From NCBI GenBank assembly GCA_050184115.1, contig JBFXAQ010000003.1:124001-188000 (forward strand): DNA of 64,000 bases, in the 5' to 3' direction. The notes below the pieces were generated by a model. That model was not told the DNA's origin and did no database searches. It saw only the letters and a list, made by a program, of their open reading frames with translations. The number at the start of each line of letters is the position of its first letter. Position 1 is the first letter of the stretch. Origin of the DNA: JACKNG01 sp050184115 (lineage in GTDB: Bacteria > Pseudomonadota > Gammaproteobacteria > Ga0077536). Shown piece after piece: positions 8,790 through 17,286 of this stretch. A program made the position numbers and the translations under genes.

Positions 8790-8804
8790 GCACCGAATTA
8801 GTGC
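8790..8804. promoter_or_regulatory. NtrC enhancer site, proximal, of glnA
   Basis: GCACCGAATTAGTGC fits GCAC-N7-GTGC. It is centred about 84 bases upstream of the inferred sigma-54 start and lies 31 bases, about three helical turns, from the distal site. That is the same arrangement as the enteric glnAp2 enhancer. Confidence 0.85.
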
Positions 8805-8820
8805 AATCAGGTATCAAAAT

Positions 8821-8835
8821 GCACCGCTACGGTGC
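8821..8835. promoter_or_regulatory. NtrC enhancer site, distal, of glnA
   Basis: GCACCGCTACGGTGC is a nearly perfect GCAC-N7-GTGC dyad. It abuts the lysA stop codon at 8836, so the enhancer fills the whole intergenic space up to the upstream gene. Transcription reading out of lysA would cross it. Confidence 0.85.
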
Positions 8836-10128
8836 CTATGTTCCACCGAGCAGGTCGAGCTCGCTGCGCATGAGATCTTCCACGCGCTCACGGGCACGCA
8901 CCAGCCGGGCGCCACTGTTCTCGATGAGGATCTCCGGCGGACGCGGTCGCGCATTGTAGTTCGACGCCATGGCGAAACCATAGGCACCCGCGCCGAGGAT
9001 GGCGAGCAGGTCGCCAGGTGCGACGGCGAGTTCGCGCCCTCGCGCCAGCCAGTCACCGGACTCGCAGACGGGCCCAACCACGTCGCACGGCAACGCCACG
9101 GCGTCGGCCGCCGGTTCGATGCAGGGCCGCACCTCGTGCCAGGCCTCGTAGAGGGCCGGACGCAAAAGGTCGTTCATCGCCGCGTCGACGATGACGAAGC
9201 GCTTTGCCGGCGTGTCCTTGACGTACTCGACCGTGGTCAGCAGCAATCCGGCCTCACCGACCAGCGAGCGCCCTGGCTCCATCATCACCGTGTAGCGCTC
9301 GGGCACGACGTCGAGCACCGCGCGCACGAGCTCGCCAATGGCCGGCGGTTCCTCGTCACGGTAACGGATACCGAGCCCGCCACCGACGTCGACGTGCCCG
9401 AGCGCGATTCCTTCGTCTTCGAGTGCGCCGGCCAGCGCGACGACTTCGCGCACCGCGTCGACGACCGGTGCGAACGAGGTGAGCTGGGATCCGATGTGGC
9501 AGGCGATGCCGGCTGCGTGGAGCGCCGCATCAGCGGCGATTCGCCGGTAGAGAGCACACGCCTCGCCGACCGGGACGCCGAATTTGTTCTCCTTCAACCC
9601 GGTGGAGATGTAGGGGTGGGTACCGGCGTCGATGTCAGGATTGACCCGCACCGCCACGTTGGCGATGACGCCAAGCCGCACCGCGGCCGCGGCGATGCGC
9701 TCGAGTTCGTCCAGCGATTCGACGTTGAGACAGCCGATACCGGCGGCAAGCGCACTCTCGATTTCGGCGACACGCTTGCCGACCCCCGAGAAGACGACGT
9801 CGCCGGGACGCGCGCCGGTGGCCAGAACCCGTGCCAGTTCGCCGCCAGACACGATGTCGAAACCGGCACCGAGGCGTCCGAGCAGGCGGATCACGGCGAG
9901 GTTGTCATTGGCCTTGACCGCGTAGCAGACCCGATGGTCACGATCACCGAAGGCCTGTTCGTAGGCACGCAACCGCGCTTCGATGTTGGCCCGCGAGTAG
10001 ACGTAGCAAGGCGTGCCATGGGCCGCGGCGACGGCCGCGAGTTCGACACCATCGAGTTCCAGCCGTCCGGCCCGATAGGCGCAATCCGGGTGCAGGCTGC
10101 ACTCCGCGGCGGGACTCGCCTCATGCAT
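8836..10128 (-). CDS. lysA: Diaminopimelate decarboxylase
   Basis: PLP enzyme (fold III, alanine-racemase type) that makes L-lysine from meso-diaminopimelate. The 430 residues carry the PLP-lysine segment CYAVKANDN near residue 60, the phosphate-binding GGGLGIRY, the catalytic cysteine in PVCESGDWL, and the C-terminal GAYGFAMASNYNARPRP. ATG 10128 (MHEASPAAE) was chosen because it overlaps the stop of the small lipoprotein gene lptM, the usual arrangement. dapF, which normally follows lysA in gammaproteobacteria, is missing; the glnA control region comes next instead. Confidence 0.96.
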   Translation of the reverse strand: MHEASPAAECSLHPDCAYRAGRLELDGVELAAVAAAHGTPCYVYSRANIEARLRAYEQAFGDRDHRVCYAVKANDNLAVIRLLGRLGAGFDIVSGGELARVLATGARPGDVVFSGVGKRVAEIESALAAGIGCLNVESLDELERIAAAAVRLGVIANVAVRVNPDIDAGTHPYISTGLKENKFGVPVGEACALYRRIAADAALHAAGIACHIGSQLTSFAPVVDAVREVVALAGALEDEGIALGHVDVGGGLGIRYRDEEPPAIGELVRAVLDVVPERYTVMMEPGRSLVGEAGLLLTTVEYVKDTPAKRFVIVDAAMNDLLRPALYEAWHEVRPCIEPAADAVALPCDVVGPVCESGDWLARGRELAVAPGDLLAILGAGAYGFAMASNYNARPRPPEILIENSGARLVRARERVEDLMRSELDLLGGT

Positions 10129-10258
10129 CGCGGTCGTCGTCCTCGACGTCGGCGGCAGCCGGTTCGTCCGGCAGGTAGAGATCACCCTTCTGGCCGCACG
10201 CGCTCAGCAGCGCCAGCAGCAAGCAGAACGCGATCACACGCAACGTGGTGGCGGGCAT
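10121..10258 (-). CDS. lptM: LptM-type small lipoprotein (YifL)
   Basis: A 45-residue lipoprotein with signal sequence and lipobox LLSACGQKG, then an acidic tail (PAAADVEDDDRDA). CGQKGDLYLP is the signature of LptM/YifL, which in Escherichia coli promotes assembly of the LptD-LptE lipopolysaccharide translocon. The gene is too short for routine gene finders, but its position, overlapping the start of lysA by eight bases, is conserved in gammaproteobacteria. ATG 10258 is the only start that leaves a proper signal peptide. The upstream 216 bases, shared with divergent trxA, should carry its promoter. Confidence 0.87.
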   Translation of the reverse strand: MPATTLRVIAFCLLLALLSACGQKGDLYLPDEPAAADVEDDDRDA

Positions 10259-10474
10259 GGGAAGACTCCCGTCGGCTCGGTCCGTGGACGAGCGGCTGAT
10301 TGAGGCGGCAAGGCGGCCGCCGTGGCAGCCGACCGGGCGCGCATGATAACGCCTCTCGCCCCTGCCGCGGCAACGTCCACGACCGGCCTGAAACCGGCCT
10401 GACGCGCCTTGCATTTGCATTTCGGATCGGTCGACAATGCCCGTCCTTTTTGCACCGTGAGTCACTTGCGACCG

Positions 10475-10801
10475 ATGAGCGACAACCTGATCCACGTCAC
10501 CGATGATTCGTTCGACGCCGACGTCCTGCAGTCGGATAAACCGGTTCTCGTCGACTACTGGGCCGAGTGGTGCGGCCCGTGCAAGATGATCGCGCCGATC
10601 CTCGAAGAGGTGTCGGGCGAGTACCTGGACAAGCTGACCATTGCCAAGCTCGACGTCGACCAGAACCAGGCGACCTCGATGAAGTACGGCATCCGCGGCA
10701 TCCCGACACTGATGCTGTTCAGGGAAGGCAACATCGTCGCCACGCACGTCGGCGCGTTGAGCAAATCCCAACTGACAGCCTTCATCGACAGCAACGTCTG
10801 A
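10475..10801 (+). CDS. trxA: Thioredoxin 1
   Basis: General cytoplasmic protein-disulfide reductase, electron donor for ribonucleotide reductase and the phage/repair polymerase partners. The 108 residues have the redox motif WAEWCGPCK near residue 30 and the cis-proline segment IRGIPTLMLF. ATG 10475 (MSDNLIHVTD) gives the usual N terminus; the frame can be read upstream but not as thioredoxin. A possible promoter is TTGCAT with GACAAT 18 bases downstream, around 10408-10437. A hairpin follows the stop at 10808. The trxA-rho order is a widely conserved gammaproteobacterial pair. Confidence 0.97.
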   Translation: MSDNLIHVTDDSFDADVLQSDKPVLVDYWAEWCGPCKMIAPILEEVSGEYLDKLTIAKLDVDQNQATSMKYGIRGIPTLMLFREGNIVATHVGALSKSQLTAFIDSNV

Positions 10802-10807
10802 AACGCC

Positions 10808-10828
10808 TGTCCCGGGTCGCCCGGGACA
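10808..10828 (+). terminator. Hairpin after trxA, possible terminator
   Basis: Nine-base arms TGTCCCGGG and CCCGGGACA around TCG start seven bases after the trxA stop. A second hairpin, CCTCGCAA/TTGCGAGG, lies at 10840-10864. Neither is followed by a T-run, so they may stabilise the transcript end, act with Rho, or belong to the rho leader. Confidence 0.5.
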
Positions 10829-11013
10829 CCCGCCAGCCACCTCGCAATGCCTGCTTTTGCGAGGTAGACGACGCCATGACGGTCTGCTATGTTCTGCCGC
10901 AGGCTCAAGCGACCCGCCGAGCCTGACCCCCACAACATCCTAGTCAACGTCACTCACCTTGACTGCGCGCAGCGCCGCGGCGTGCGTGACCGAATCCCCT
11001 ACGCAAGTCGACG

Positions 11014-12270
11014 ATGAACCTGACCGAACTCAAACAAAAACCCGCCTCGGAACTCGTGGACCTGGCCGACGAACTCGGCATCGAGGGCGTGGCACGCTCG
11101 CGTAAACAGGACGTCATCTTCAGCATCCTCAAGGCCCAGGCCAAGAAGGGTGAAGACATATCCGGTGATGGGGTGTTGGAGATCCTGCAGGATGGCTTCG
11201 GCTTCCTGCGCTCCAACGACTGCTCCTACCTTGCCGGCCCCGACGACATCTACGTCTCGCCGAGCCAGATCCGACGCTTCAACCTGCGAACCGGCGACAC
11301 CATTTCCGGCAAGATTCGCCCGCCCAAGGACGGCGAACGCTATTTCGCCCTGCTCAAGGTCAGCGACATCAACTACGAGCCGCCGGAGAATGCCAAGAAC
11401 AAGGTCCTGTTCGAGAACCTGACGCCGCTGTTCCCGCAGAAGCGCCTGCAGCTCGAACTCGGCAACGGCAGCACCGAGGATCTGTGTCCGCGCGTAATCG
11501 ACCTCGCCTCGCCGATCGGCAAGGGCCAGCGTGGTCTCATCATCTCGCCGCCCAAGGCCGGCAAGACCATGATGCTGCAGAGCATCGCCCATTCCATCGA
11601 GGTCAACCATCCCGACTGCTACCTCATCGTGCTGCTCATCGACGAGCGCCCCGAGGAGGTCACGGAGATGCAACGCTCGGTGCGTGGCGAAGTCATCTCC
11701 AGCACCTTCGACGAGCCCGCCAGCCGCCACGTGCAGGTCGCCGAAATGGTCATCGAGAAGGCCAAGCGACTGGTCGAGCACAAGCGCGACGTGGTCATCC
11801 TGCTCGATTCGATCACGCGCCTCGCGCGCGCCTACAACACCGTGGTGCCGTCCTCCGGCAAGGTGCTCACGGGTGGCGTCGATGCCAACGCCCTGCAGCG
11901 GCCGAAGCGCTTCTTCGGCGCGGCGCGCAACATCGAGGAGGGCGGCAGCCTGACCATCATCGCGACTGCCCTCATCGACACCGGCTCGCGCATGGACGAC
12001 GTGATCTACGAAGAGTTCAAGGGTACCGGCAACATGGAGGTGCATCTCGATCGCAAGATTGCCGAGAAGCGCATTTTCCCTGCCGTCAACATCAACCGCT
12101 CCGGCACGCGCCGCGAAGAGATCCTGACCAAGCCCGACGAGCTGCAGAAGATGTGGATCCTGCGCAAGCTGCTGCATCCCATGGACGAAATCGCGGCCAT
12201 GGAATTCCTCATCGAGCGCCTCAAGGCGACGAAGAACAACGCCGAGTTCTTCGACGCCATGAAACGCTGA
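11014..12270 (+). CDS. rho: Transcription termination factor Rho
   Basis: Hexameric RNA-dependent ATPase/helicase that ends transcription at unstructured C-rich sites. The 418 residues match the 419 of Escherichia coli Rho. Motifs are the N-terminal helical bundle MNLTELKQKPASELVDLA, the RNA-binding cold-shock-like domain (DGFGFLRS), Walker A SPPKAGKTMM near residue 178, Walker B CYLIVLLIDERPEEV, and the Q/R loop region GKVLTGGVDANAL. The 212-base leader after trxA is long enough for the known Rho autoregulation. The gene is convergent with hinT, with 18 bases between the stops. Confidence 0.98.
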   Translation: MNLTELKQKPASELVDLADELGIEGVARSRKQDVIFSILKAQAKKGEDISGDGVLEILQDGFGFLRSNDCSYLAGPDDIYVSPSQIRRFNLRTGDTISGKIRPPKDGERYFALLKVSDINYEPPENAKNKVLFENLTPLFPQKRLQLELGNGSTEDLCPRVIDLASPIGKGQRGLIISPPKAGKTMMLQSIAHSIEVNHPDCYLIVLLIDERPEEVTEMQRSVRGEVISSTFDEPASRHVQVAEMVIEKAKRLVEHKRDVVILLDSITRLARAYNTVVPSSGKVLTGGVDANALQRPKRFFGAARNIEEGGSLTIIATALIDTGSRMDDVIYEEFKGTGNMEVHLDRKIAEKRIFPAVNINRSGTRREEILTKPDELQKMWILRKLLHPMDEIAAMEFLIERLKATKNNAEFFDAMKR

Positions 12271-12288
12271 CGGACAGCCTCGCCCGCC

Positions 12289-12633
12289 TCAACCCGGCGG
12301 CCAGCCGAAACCACGGCCGCCGAGCACATGTACATGGATGTGGAATACGGTCTGCCCGACTGCGGCACCGTTGTTGATCACCAGCCTGAACCCTTCGCCG
12401 TAACCTTCGGCGGCAGCGATGTCGCTCGCCTTGCGCAGGACGTAACCGAGTAGTTCGTCGTCGGCGACCTCGGCGTCGGCAACCTTCGGGATCGGCTTCT
12501 TCGGGCAGACCAGGATGTGCATCGGGGCCTGCGGATTGATGTCGCGAAAAGCGACGACACGATCGTCCTCGAAGACGATGTCGGCGGGTATCTCGCGCTC
12601 GACGATGCGCTCGAACAGGGTCGGTTCGCTCAT
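12289..12633 (-). CDS. hinT: HIT-family purine nucleoside phosphoramidase (HinT)
   Basis: Small histidine-triad hydrolase acting on adenosine phosphoramidates and aminoacyl-AMP adducts. The 114 residues begin MSEPTLFERIVEREIPADIV, typical of bacterial HinT, and contain the catalytic triad region HIHVHVLGG near residue 100, with FRDINPQAPMHILV upstream. ATG 12633 was chosen over the longer frame from 12717, which runs into the intergenic region before the NUDIX gene. It lies downstream of the NUDIX gene on the same strand, 52 bases away, and may be co-transcribed with it and tesA. Confidence 0.93.
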   Translation of the reverse strand: MSEPTLFERIVEREIPADIVFEDDRVVAFRDINPQAPMHILVCPKKPIPKVADAEVADDELLGYVLRKASDIAAAEGYGEGFRLVINNGAAVGQTVFHIHVHVLGGRGFGWPPG

Positions 12634-12685
12634 GTGGTTCTCCTCGATCGGGGAAAGGCACGCGCCTGGCGCGAGCGCCGGGCGT

Positions 12686-13279
12686 TCAGGTTTCGCCGGC
12701 CATGCCAGCAGCGTCACGGCGCGCCAGCAACACCGTCTCGCCGCCCTCGCGTACGATGTCGGCGAAGTGCAGCGTGTAGCGGCCGTGCCGCCGGTCTTCG
12801 AAGAAATAGCGCAACGTATGCGTGATGGTCGGAAAGGCCAAGTGGTCCCAGGGTATGTCGGGCTCGTCGTAGAGCCGGCAGTCGAGGCTCTCGCTACCGG
12901 GGCCGAACTCGAGTGCGGGCATGACGGCGAGAAACATCATGTAGACCTGGTTGATCTGCGGCAGGTTGAACACCGCGAACAACTCGCCCACCTCGACCCG
13001 TGTCGAGGCTTCCTCCCAGGTCTCGCGCGCCGCCGCTTCGGCGGTCGTCTCGCCGTTCTCCATGAAGCCGGCCGGCAACGTCCACAAGCCGTAACGTGGT
13101 TCGATGGCGCGCTTGCACAACAGGACCTGGTCGCCCCATACCGGCACGCAGCCGGCGACGATGTTGGGGTTCTGATAGAAGATCTCGTCGCAACTGTCGC
13201 ACACGTGCCGCGGGCGGTTGTCGCCAGCGGGTACGCGCCAGACCATGTGCTCGGACCCGCAACGGCTGCAGAATTTCAA
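12686..13279 (-). CDS. NUDIX hydrolase with N-terminal zinc ribbon
   Basis: NUDIX pyrophosphohydrolase, probably acting on a nucleotide diphosphate derivative. The 197 residues start with a four-cysteine zinc ribbon (FCSRCGS, then VCDSCDE, at residues 4-30) like that of NudC NADH/RNA-decapping enzymes. The NUDIX box follows, read as G-x5-E-x7-RE-x2-EE from GFMENGETTAEAAARETWEE. TTG 13279 is proposed as the start: it overlaps the tesA stop as TTGA, keeps the first Cys pair, and has GGAG 11 bases upstream. The only later ATG would delete that Cys pair. Lacking the full NudC domain, it may not be NudC itself; the substrate is unknown. Confidence 0.85.
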   Translation of the reverse strand: MKFCSRCGSEHMVWRVPAGDNRPRHVCDSCDEIFYQNPNIVAGCVPVWGDQVLLCKRAIEPRYGLWTLPAGFMENGETTAEAAARETWEEASTRVEVGELFAVFNLPQINQVYMMFLAVMPALEFGPGSESLDCRLYDEPDIPWDHLAFPTITHTLRYFFEDRRHGRYTLHFADIVREGGETVLLARRDAAGMAGET

Positions 13280-13932
13280 GGGACGCTGGTCTCCGTGGCC
13301 ATGTCGAGGGCGGTTTCGATCGCCGGCCACACGGTCGCGACGATGTCGCCCTGTACCGCGGCCACAGGGTGCAGACCGTCGGCCTGGAAAGCATCGTTGC
13401 GGGTCGCGAAGCGTTCCAGCAGGAACGGCGCCGCCACGACCTCGCCTCCCGCGGACAATGCGTCGTACACGCCCTCGAAGGCCTCAGTGTAGCGAGGTCC
13501 ATAGTTGGGCGGTATGCGCACCTTGACCAGGACCACGGCGGCGCCCGCGGCACGCGATCGCGCAATCATGTCGGCGAGGTTGCGTTCGAGTTCGCCAACG
13601 CCGAAACCGCGCAGACCGTCGTTGGCGCCGAGCGCGATGACGACCACAGCTGGACGATGCGTCGCGAGCAGTTCGGGCAGGCGTCGCGCGCCACCCGCCG
13701 TGGTCTCGCCGCTGATGCTGGCATTGACCACGGATTGCCGATAGCCTTCCTCGCGCATGCGCTGGCCGAGCAGCTGCGGCCAAGCCGCTTCGCGACTGAT
13801 GCCGTAGCCCGCGCTCAGGCTGTCACCCAGAACCAGGACCGGCGCGTCGGCCGCTATCGCGGCCCACGACGCCGAGACGAGCATGAACACGCCGACCACC
13901 ATCCACAGCAGCGCCGCCGGCGCTCCCGTCAT
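13276..13932 (-). CDS. tesA: Periplasmic GDSL esterase/acyl-CoA thioesterase I (TesA)
   Basis: SGNH-fold lipase/thioesterase I/lysophospholipase L1, exported to the periplasm. The protein (218 residues from ATG 13932) has a signal sequence (LLWMVVGVFMLVSASWAAIAA) and the SGNH blocks: LGDSLSAGYG with the nucleophile serine, ISGETTAGG, ALGANDGLRG, and the catalytic Asp-His in DGLHP. Starts at 13902 and 13884 are also possible; the shortest would just touch the divergent ABC gene, while 13932 overlaps it by 50 bases. tesA diverging from ybbA/ybbP is a conserved arrangement. It overlaps the NUDIX start by four bases. Confidence 0.92.
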   Translation of the reverse strand: MTGAPAALLWMVVGVFMLVSASWAAIAADAPVLVLGDSLSAGYGISREAAWPQLLGQRMREEGYRQSVVNASISGETTAGGARRLPELLATHRPAVVVIALGANDGLRGFGVGELERNLADMIARSRAAGAAVVLVKVRIPPNYGPRYTEAFEGVYDALSAGGEVVAAPFLLERFATRNDAFQADGLHPVAAVQGDIVATVWPAIETALDMATETSVP

Positions 13933-14593
13933 CGATGTCGAACGCGTGGCCAAGTCGGTCACCGGCCCCCAGGGCGAATTGCAGATACTCGATGATATCA
14001 ACTTTGCCATTGACGCCCGCCAGCGCGTCGCCATCACTGGGGTGTCCGGCTCGGGCAAGTCGACACTGCTCGGCCTGATGGCAGGGCTCGACACGGTCAG
14101 CAGCGGGCGCATCGTCGTGCTCGGCCACGATCTCGCTGCGCTCGACGAGGACGCACGGGCCGAGCTGCGGCGCGATCACGTCGGCTTCGTGTTCCAGGCC
14201 TTTCACCTCGTGCAGAGTTTCACGGCGCTCGAGAACGTCATGCTGCCGCTCGAACTCAAGGGTGGCGGCGATGCCCGGGGCGTGGCCGGTGACCTGCTCG
14301 GGCGCGTCGGCCTCGGTGCGCGCATGGACCATTTTCCGCGCCAGCTCTCGGGCGGGGAACAGCAGCGCGTGGCGCTGGCACGAGCGTTCTGCACCTCGCC
14401 CGCGCTGCTCTTCGCCGACGAGCCGACCGGCAATCTCGACGCCCGCACCGCCGAGAGCGTGGTCGAACTGCTGTTCGCGCTGAACGACGAATTCGGCACC
14501 ACGCTGGTCATCGTCACCCACGACGATCGCCTCGCCAGTGCCTGCGACCGGCGCATCGCGCTCGACGGCGGCCGTATCGTGGCATCGACATGA
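13883..14593 (+). CDS. ybbA: ABC transporter ATP-binding protein (YbbA/LolD-like)
   Basis: ATPase subunit of a MacB/Lol-type ABC system. The 236 residues have Walker A GVSGSGKST, the Q loop in GFVFQAFHLVQ, the signature LSGGEQQRVALARA, Walker B LLFADEPTGNLD, and the switch histidine in VIVTHDD. ATG 13883 gives a short leader before VIDVERVAKSV; a GTG at 13946 would be too late. It overlaps divergent tesA and is joined to the permease by an ATGA overlap. As in Escherichia coli, the set lacks a recognisable adaptor or outer-membrane partner. The substrate is unknown, though the TesA linkage hints at lipids. Confidence 0.93.
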   Translation: MNTPTTIHSSAAGAPVIDVERVAKSVTGPQGELQILDDINFAIDARQRVAITGVSGSGKSTLLGLMAGLDTVSSGRIVVLGHDLAALDEDARAELRRDHVGFVFQAFHLVQSFTALENVMLPLELKGGGDARGVAGDLLGRVGLGARMDHFPRQLSGGEQQRVALARAFCTSPALLFADEPTGNLDARTAESVVELLFALNDEFGTTLVIVTHDDRLASACDRRIALDGGRIVAST

Positions 14594-17082
14594 CGGCCAG
14601 CACCCGCCTGCCCTTGTTCGCCCTCCGCCTGCTCCGGCGCGACCTTGCCAGCGGCCGCCTGCTGGTGATGCTGCTCGCCGCCGTCGTCGCGGTGGCGAGC
14701 GCAACCTCGATCAATCTGCTGGTGGCGCGCGTCGAGCGCGTCATGCTGGCCGAATCGAGCGCGCTGCTCGCCGGGGACCTCGCGCTCACCAGCCGCGACC
14801 CGATCCCCGCCGCGACCATCGCGCAGGCGCGGGCAGCCGGGCTCGAAACAGCTCTCACGGTGACCCTGCGCAGCGTCGTCGGCGCCGGGGACGCCCTGCA
14901 GCTGGTGCGCCTGAAAGCCGTCGATGACGCCTATCCCCTGCGGGGCGAACCCCTGGTCGCCGCGGCGCTCGGTGAGCGTCCGCGGCGGACGCCGGGCGGA
15001 CCGCCGCGTGGCGAGCTCTGGGGCGATCCGCGGTTGGTCCAATTGCTCGGCCTCGACGTCGGCGAGCGCCTCGCCGTGGGCCGCAGCGAGTTACCGCTCG
15101 GCGCGGTGCTCGTCCTCGAACCTGACCGTGGCGGCGACGTCTTCGCGCTTGCGCCGCGCGTGATGATGAACCTCGCCGACCTCGCCGCGACCGATCTCAT
15201 CGTCCCGGGCAGCCGGGCGAGCTACGCCCTGCTGATGGCTGGCCCACCTGCCGCGCTCGAGGCTTTCCGCGCCGACTTCGAGCCTGCCGCCGGCGATCGA
15301 CTCATCGACCCGCGCGAGGCACGGCCCGAGATGGAGACGGCGTTCACCCAGGCCGAACGCTTCCTCGCCCTCGCCGCCTTCGCCGGCATCCTGCTCGCTG
15401 CCATCGGCATCGCGCTGGCGGGCGGCGCCTACAGCGAACACCACGCGCACACCGTCGCCATCCTCAAGACCCTCGGTCTCACCCGCCGACGCATCACCGC
15501 GGTCCTCGCCCTCGAGATCCTGCTGCTGGCCGCCACGGCCGCACTCGTCGGTGACGGTCTCGCCTGGGCGGTGCACAACGTCCTCCTCGGACAGTTCCTG
15601 CCCGACGCCGCAGCTCTCGATGCCCGCCTGCCCCTGTTACCGCTGGCGTACGGCGCGTGGGTCGCGACGGTGGTGCTGGCCGGCTTCGCGTTGCCGACAT
15701 TGACGACCCTGACCCGCCTCCCCGTCATCACCATCCTCAACCGTGACCGTACCGGCATGCCGGCCGGCGGCGCCGGGCGCGTGCTCGGGATGATCGCCGC
15801 GGTTGCCCTGATCGCGCCCTGGCACACCGGCAATCCGCGCCTCGTCGCCTTCGCCTTCGTCGGCATGACGGCAGCGGCTCTGGCGGTCGCCGGCGTTGCC
15901 TGGCTGCTCGTGCAACTGCTCGGGGGCATGCGCTCACGAACCGCGATGAGCTGGCGATTCGGCCTCGCCAACGTCGCGCGGCGCGCGCGGCTCAGCGTGG
16001 TGCAGACCACGGCCATCGGGCTCGGCATCGCCGTGCTGCTGTTGCTCGGCCTGGTGCGCGACGATCTCTTCGGGCAATGGCGCGCACGCCTGCCGGAACA
16101 GGCACCCAACCAGTTCCTGATCAACATCCAGCCTGACGAGGTCGCGGCCGTCCGCGACTTCCTCGCCACGCACGGCCACGACGGCGTCGCGTTCTATCCC
16201 ATGGTCCGCGGCCGGCTGGTGCGCATCAGCGCCACCGAGGTCGATCCCGACACCTACGAGGACCCACGCGCGCGGCGCCTCGCCGACCGCGAGTTCAACC
16301 TATCCTGGGCGACGACCCAGAAGACCGACAACGTGTTGCTCGACGGACGCTGGTGGCCGTCGTCGGCACAGGCCGAGATGTCGGTGGAAAGCGGTCTGGC
16401 CGAACGTCTCGGTATCACGCTCGGCGACACGCTCGAGTTCAGCGTCGCCGATCGCAGCGTCACCGGCGTCGTCACCAGCCTGCGTGGCGTTGAATGGGAC
16501 AATTTCGAGGTGAACTTCTTCGTCGTCACCACGCCGGATCTCCTGCACGACGCGCCCGCGACCTGGATCACGAGTTTCTACCTGCCTCCATCGCAGACGC
16601 CGCTGCTGGCCGAACTCGTCAAGCGTTTCCCCAGCGTCACCGTGATCGATGTCGACGCCCTCATGCGCCAGGTACGCCAGGTGATGGAGCGCGTCGCCGA
16701 CGCGCTCGGCTGGGTGGCGGGTTTCGCCCTCGCCGCCGGCATCCTGGTCCTGGCCGCCGCGGTCCAGGCCAGTCAACGCGAACGCGTGCTCGACGTCATC
16801 CTGCTCAAGACCCTCGGCGCGCCGCGTCGCTTCATCAGCGCGAGCATGCTGGTGGAGTTCGTCCTGCTGGGCGCCGTGGCCGGTGCGCTCGGCGCCTGCG
16901 GTGCGCTGGCCACGGGCTGGTTGCTGGCCGACCGGGTGTTCGACATGCCGTGGCTGCCGGACTGGCGCATTGCCGCGTCCGGCATCGTCGCCGGCATCGT
17001 CGGGGTGAGCACCGCCGGCGGTGCGGTGGTCTGGCGGACGCACCGCCAGTCGGTGGTCGCCGGTTTGCGTGCGGTCGGCTGA
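14590..17082 (+). CDS. ybbP: FtsX-like ABC transporter permease (YbbP)
   Basis: Large inner-membrane permease partner of YbbA. The 830-residue protein begins with a membrane helix (LLVMLLAAVVAVASATSINLL), followed by an extracytoplasmic domain. A first FtsX core lies at about residues 250-400 (LALAAFAGILLAAIGIALAGG), a second extracytoplasmic domain (residues 500-680, PDEVAAVRDFLATHGHDGV) follows, and a C-terminal FtsX core (GWVAGFALAAGILVLAAAV) ends the protein. This duplicated layout, ten or so helices in one chain, is typical of the YbbP family and longer than single-domain LolC/E. The 204 bases after its stop up to the cupin gene hold only a short GAGCGA/TCGCTC hairpin. Confidence 0.92.
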   Translation: MTASTRLPLFALRLLRRDLASGRLLVMLLAAVVAVASATSINLLVARVERVMLAESSALLAGDLALTSRDPIPAATIAQARAAGLETALTVTLRSVVGAGDALQLVRLKAVDDAYPLRGEPLVAAALGERPRRTPGGPPRGELWGDPRLVQLLGLDVGERLAVGRSELPLGAVLVLEPDRGGDVFALAPRVMMNLADLAATDLIVPGSRASYALLMAGPPAALEAFRADFEPAAGDRLIDPREARPEMETAFTQAERFLALAAFAGILLAAIGIALAGGAYSEHHAHTVAILKTLGLTRRRITAVLALEILLLAATAALVGDGLAWAVHNVLLGQFLPDAAALDARLPLLPLAYGAWVATVVLAGFALPTLTTLTRLPVITILNRDRTGMPAGGAGRVLGMIAAVALIAPWHTGNPRLVAFAFVGMTAAALAVAGVAWLLVQLLGGMRSRTAMSWRFGLANVARRARLSVVQTTAIGLGIAVLLLLGLVRDDLFGQWRARLPEQAPNQFLINIQPDEVAAVRDFLATHGHDGVAFYPMVRGRLVRISATEVDPDTYEDPRARRLADREFNLSWATTQKTDNVLLDGRWWPSSAQAEMSVESGLAERLGITLGDTLEFSVADRSVTGVVTSLRGVEWDNFEVNFFVVTTPDLLHDAPATWITSFYLPPSQTPLLAELVKRFPSVTVIDVDALMRQVRQVMERVADALGWVAGFALAAGILVLAAAVQASQRERVLDVILLKTLGAPRRFISASMLVEFVLLGAVAGALGACGALATGWLLADRVFDMPWLPDWRIAASGIVAGIVGVSTAGGAVVWRTHRQSVVAGLRAVG

Positions 17083-17286
17083 CCAGGCGGCGCGGAGCGA
17101 GCGGTCGCTCGGAACTGGCGCCGGGGCGCAACGGACCTGGGTAACGCGATCGTTGGCCGAGCGGTCTGCATCGCGGCACGACGCTGCCGGCCGCGAGGGG
17201 GGTCGAACAGTCGCCGGCCAGTACCGACGGCGCAGCCGGAGTAGTCCGCAACAGCCCCCGCGGGCGGCCATTGGCTCGGCGCTTGC

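Noticed and set aside
13933..14112. Upstream extension of tesA to 278 residues
   Set aside because: The extra 60 residues are antisense to the ATP-binding gene and precede the signal peptide, so they cannot be the true N terminus.
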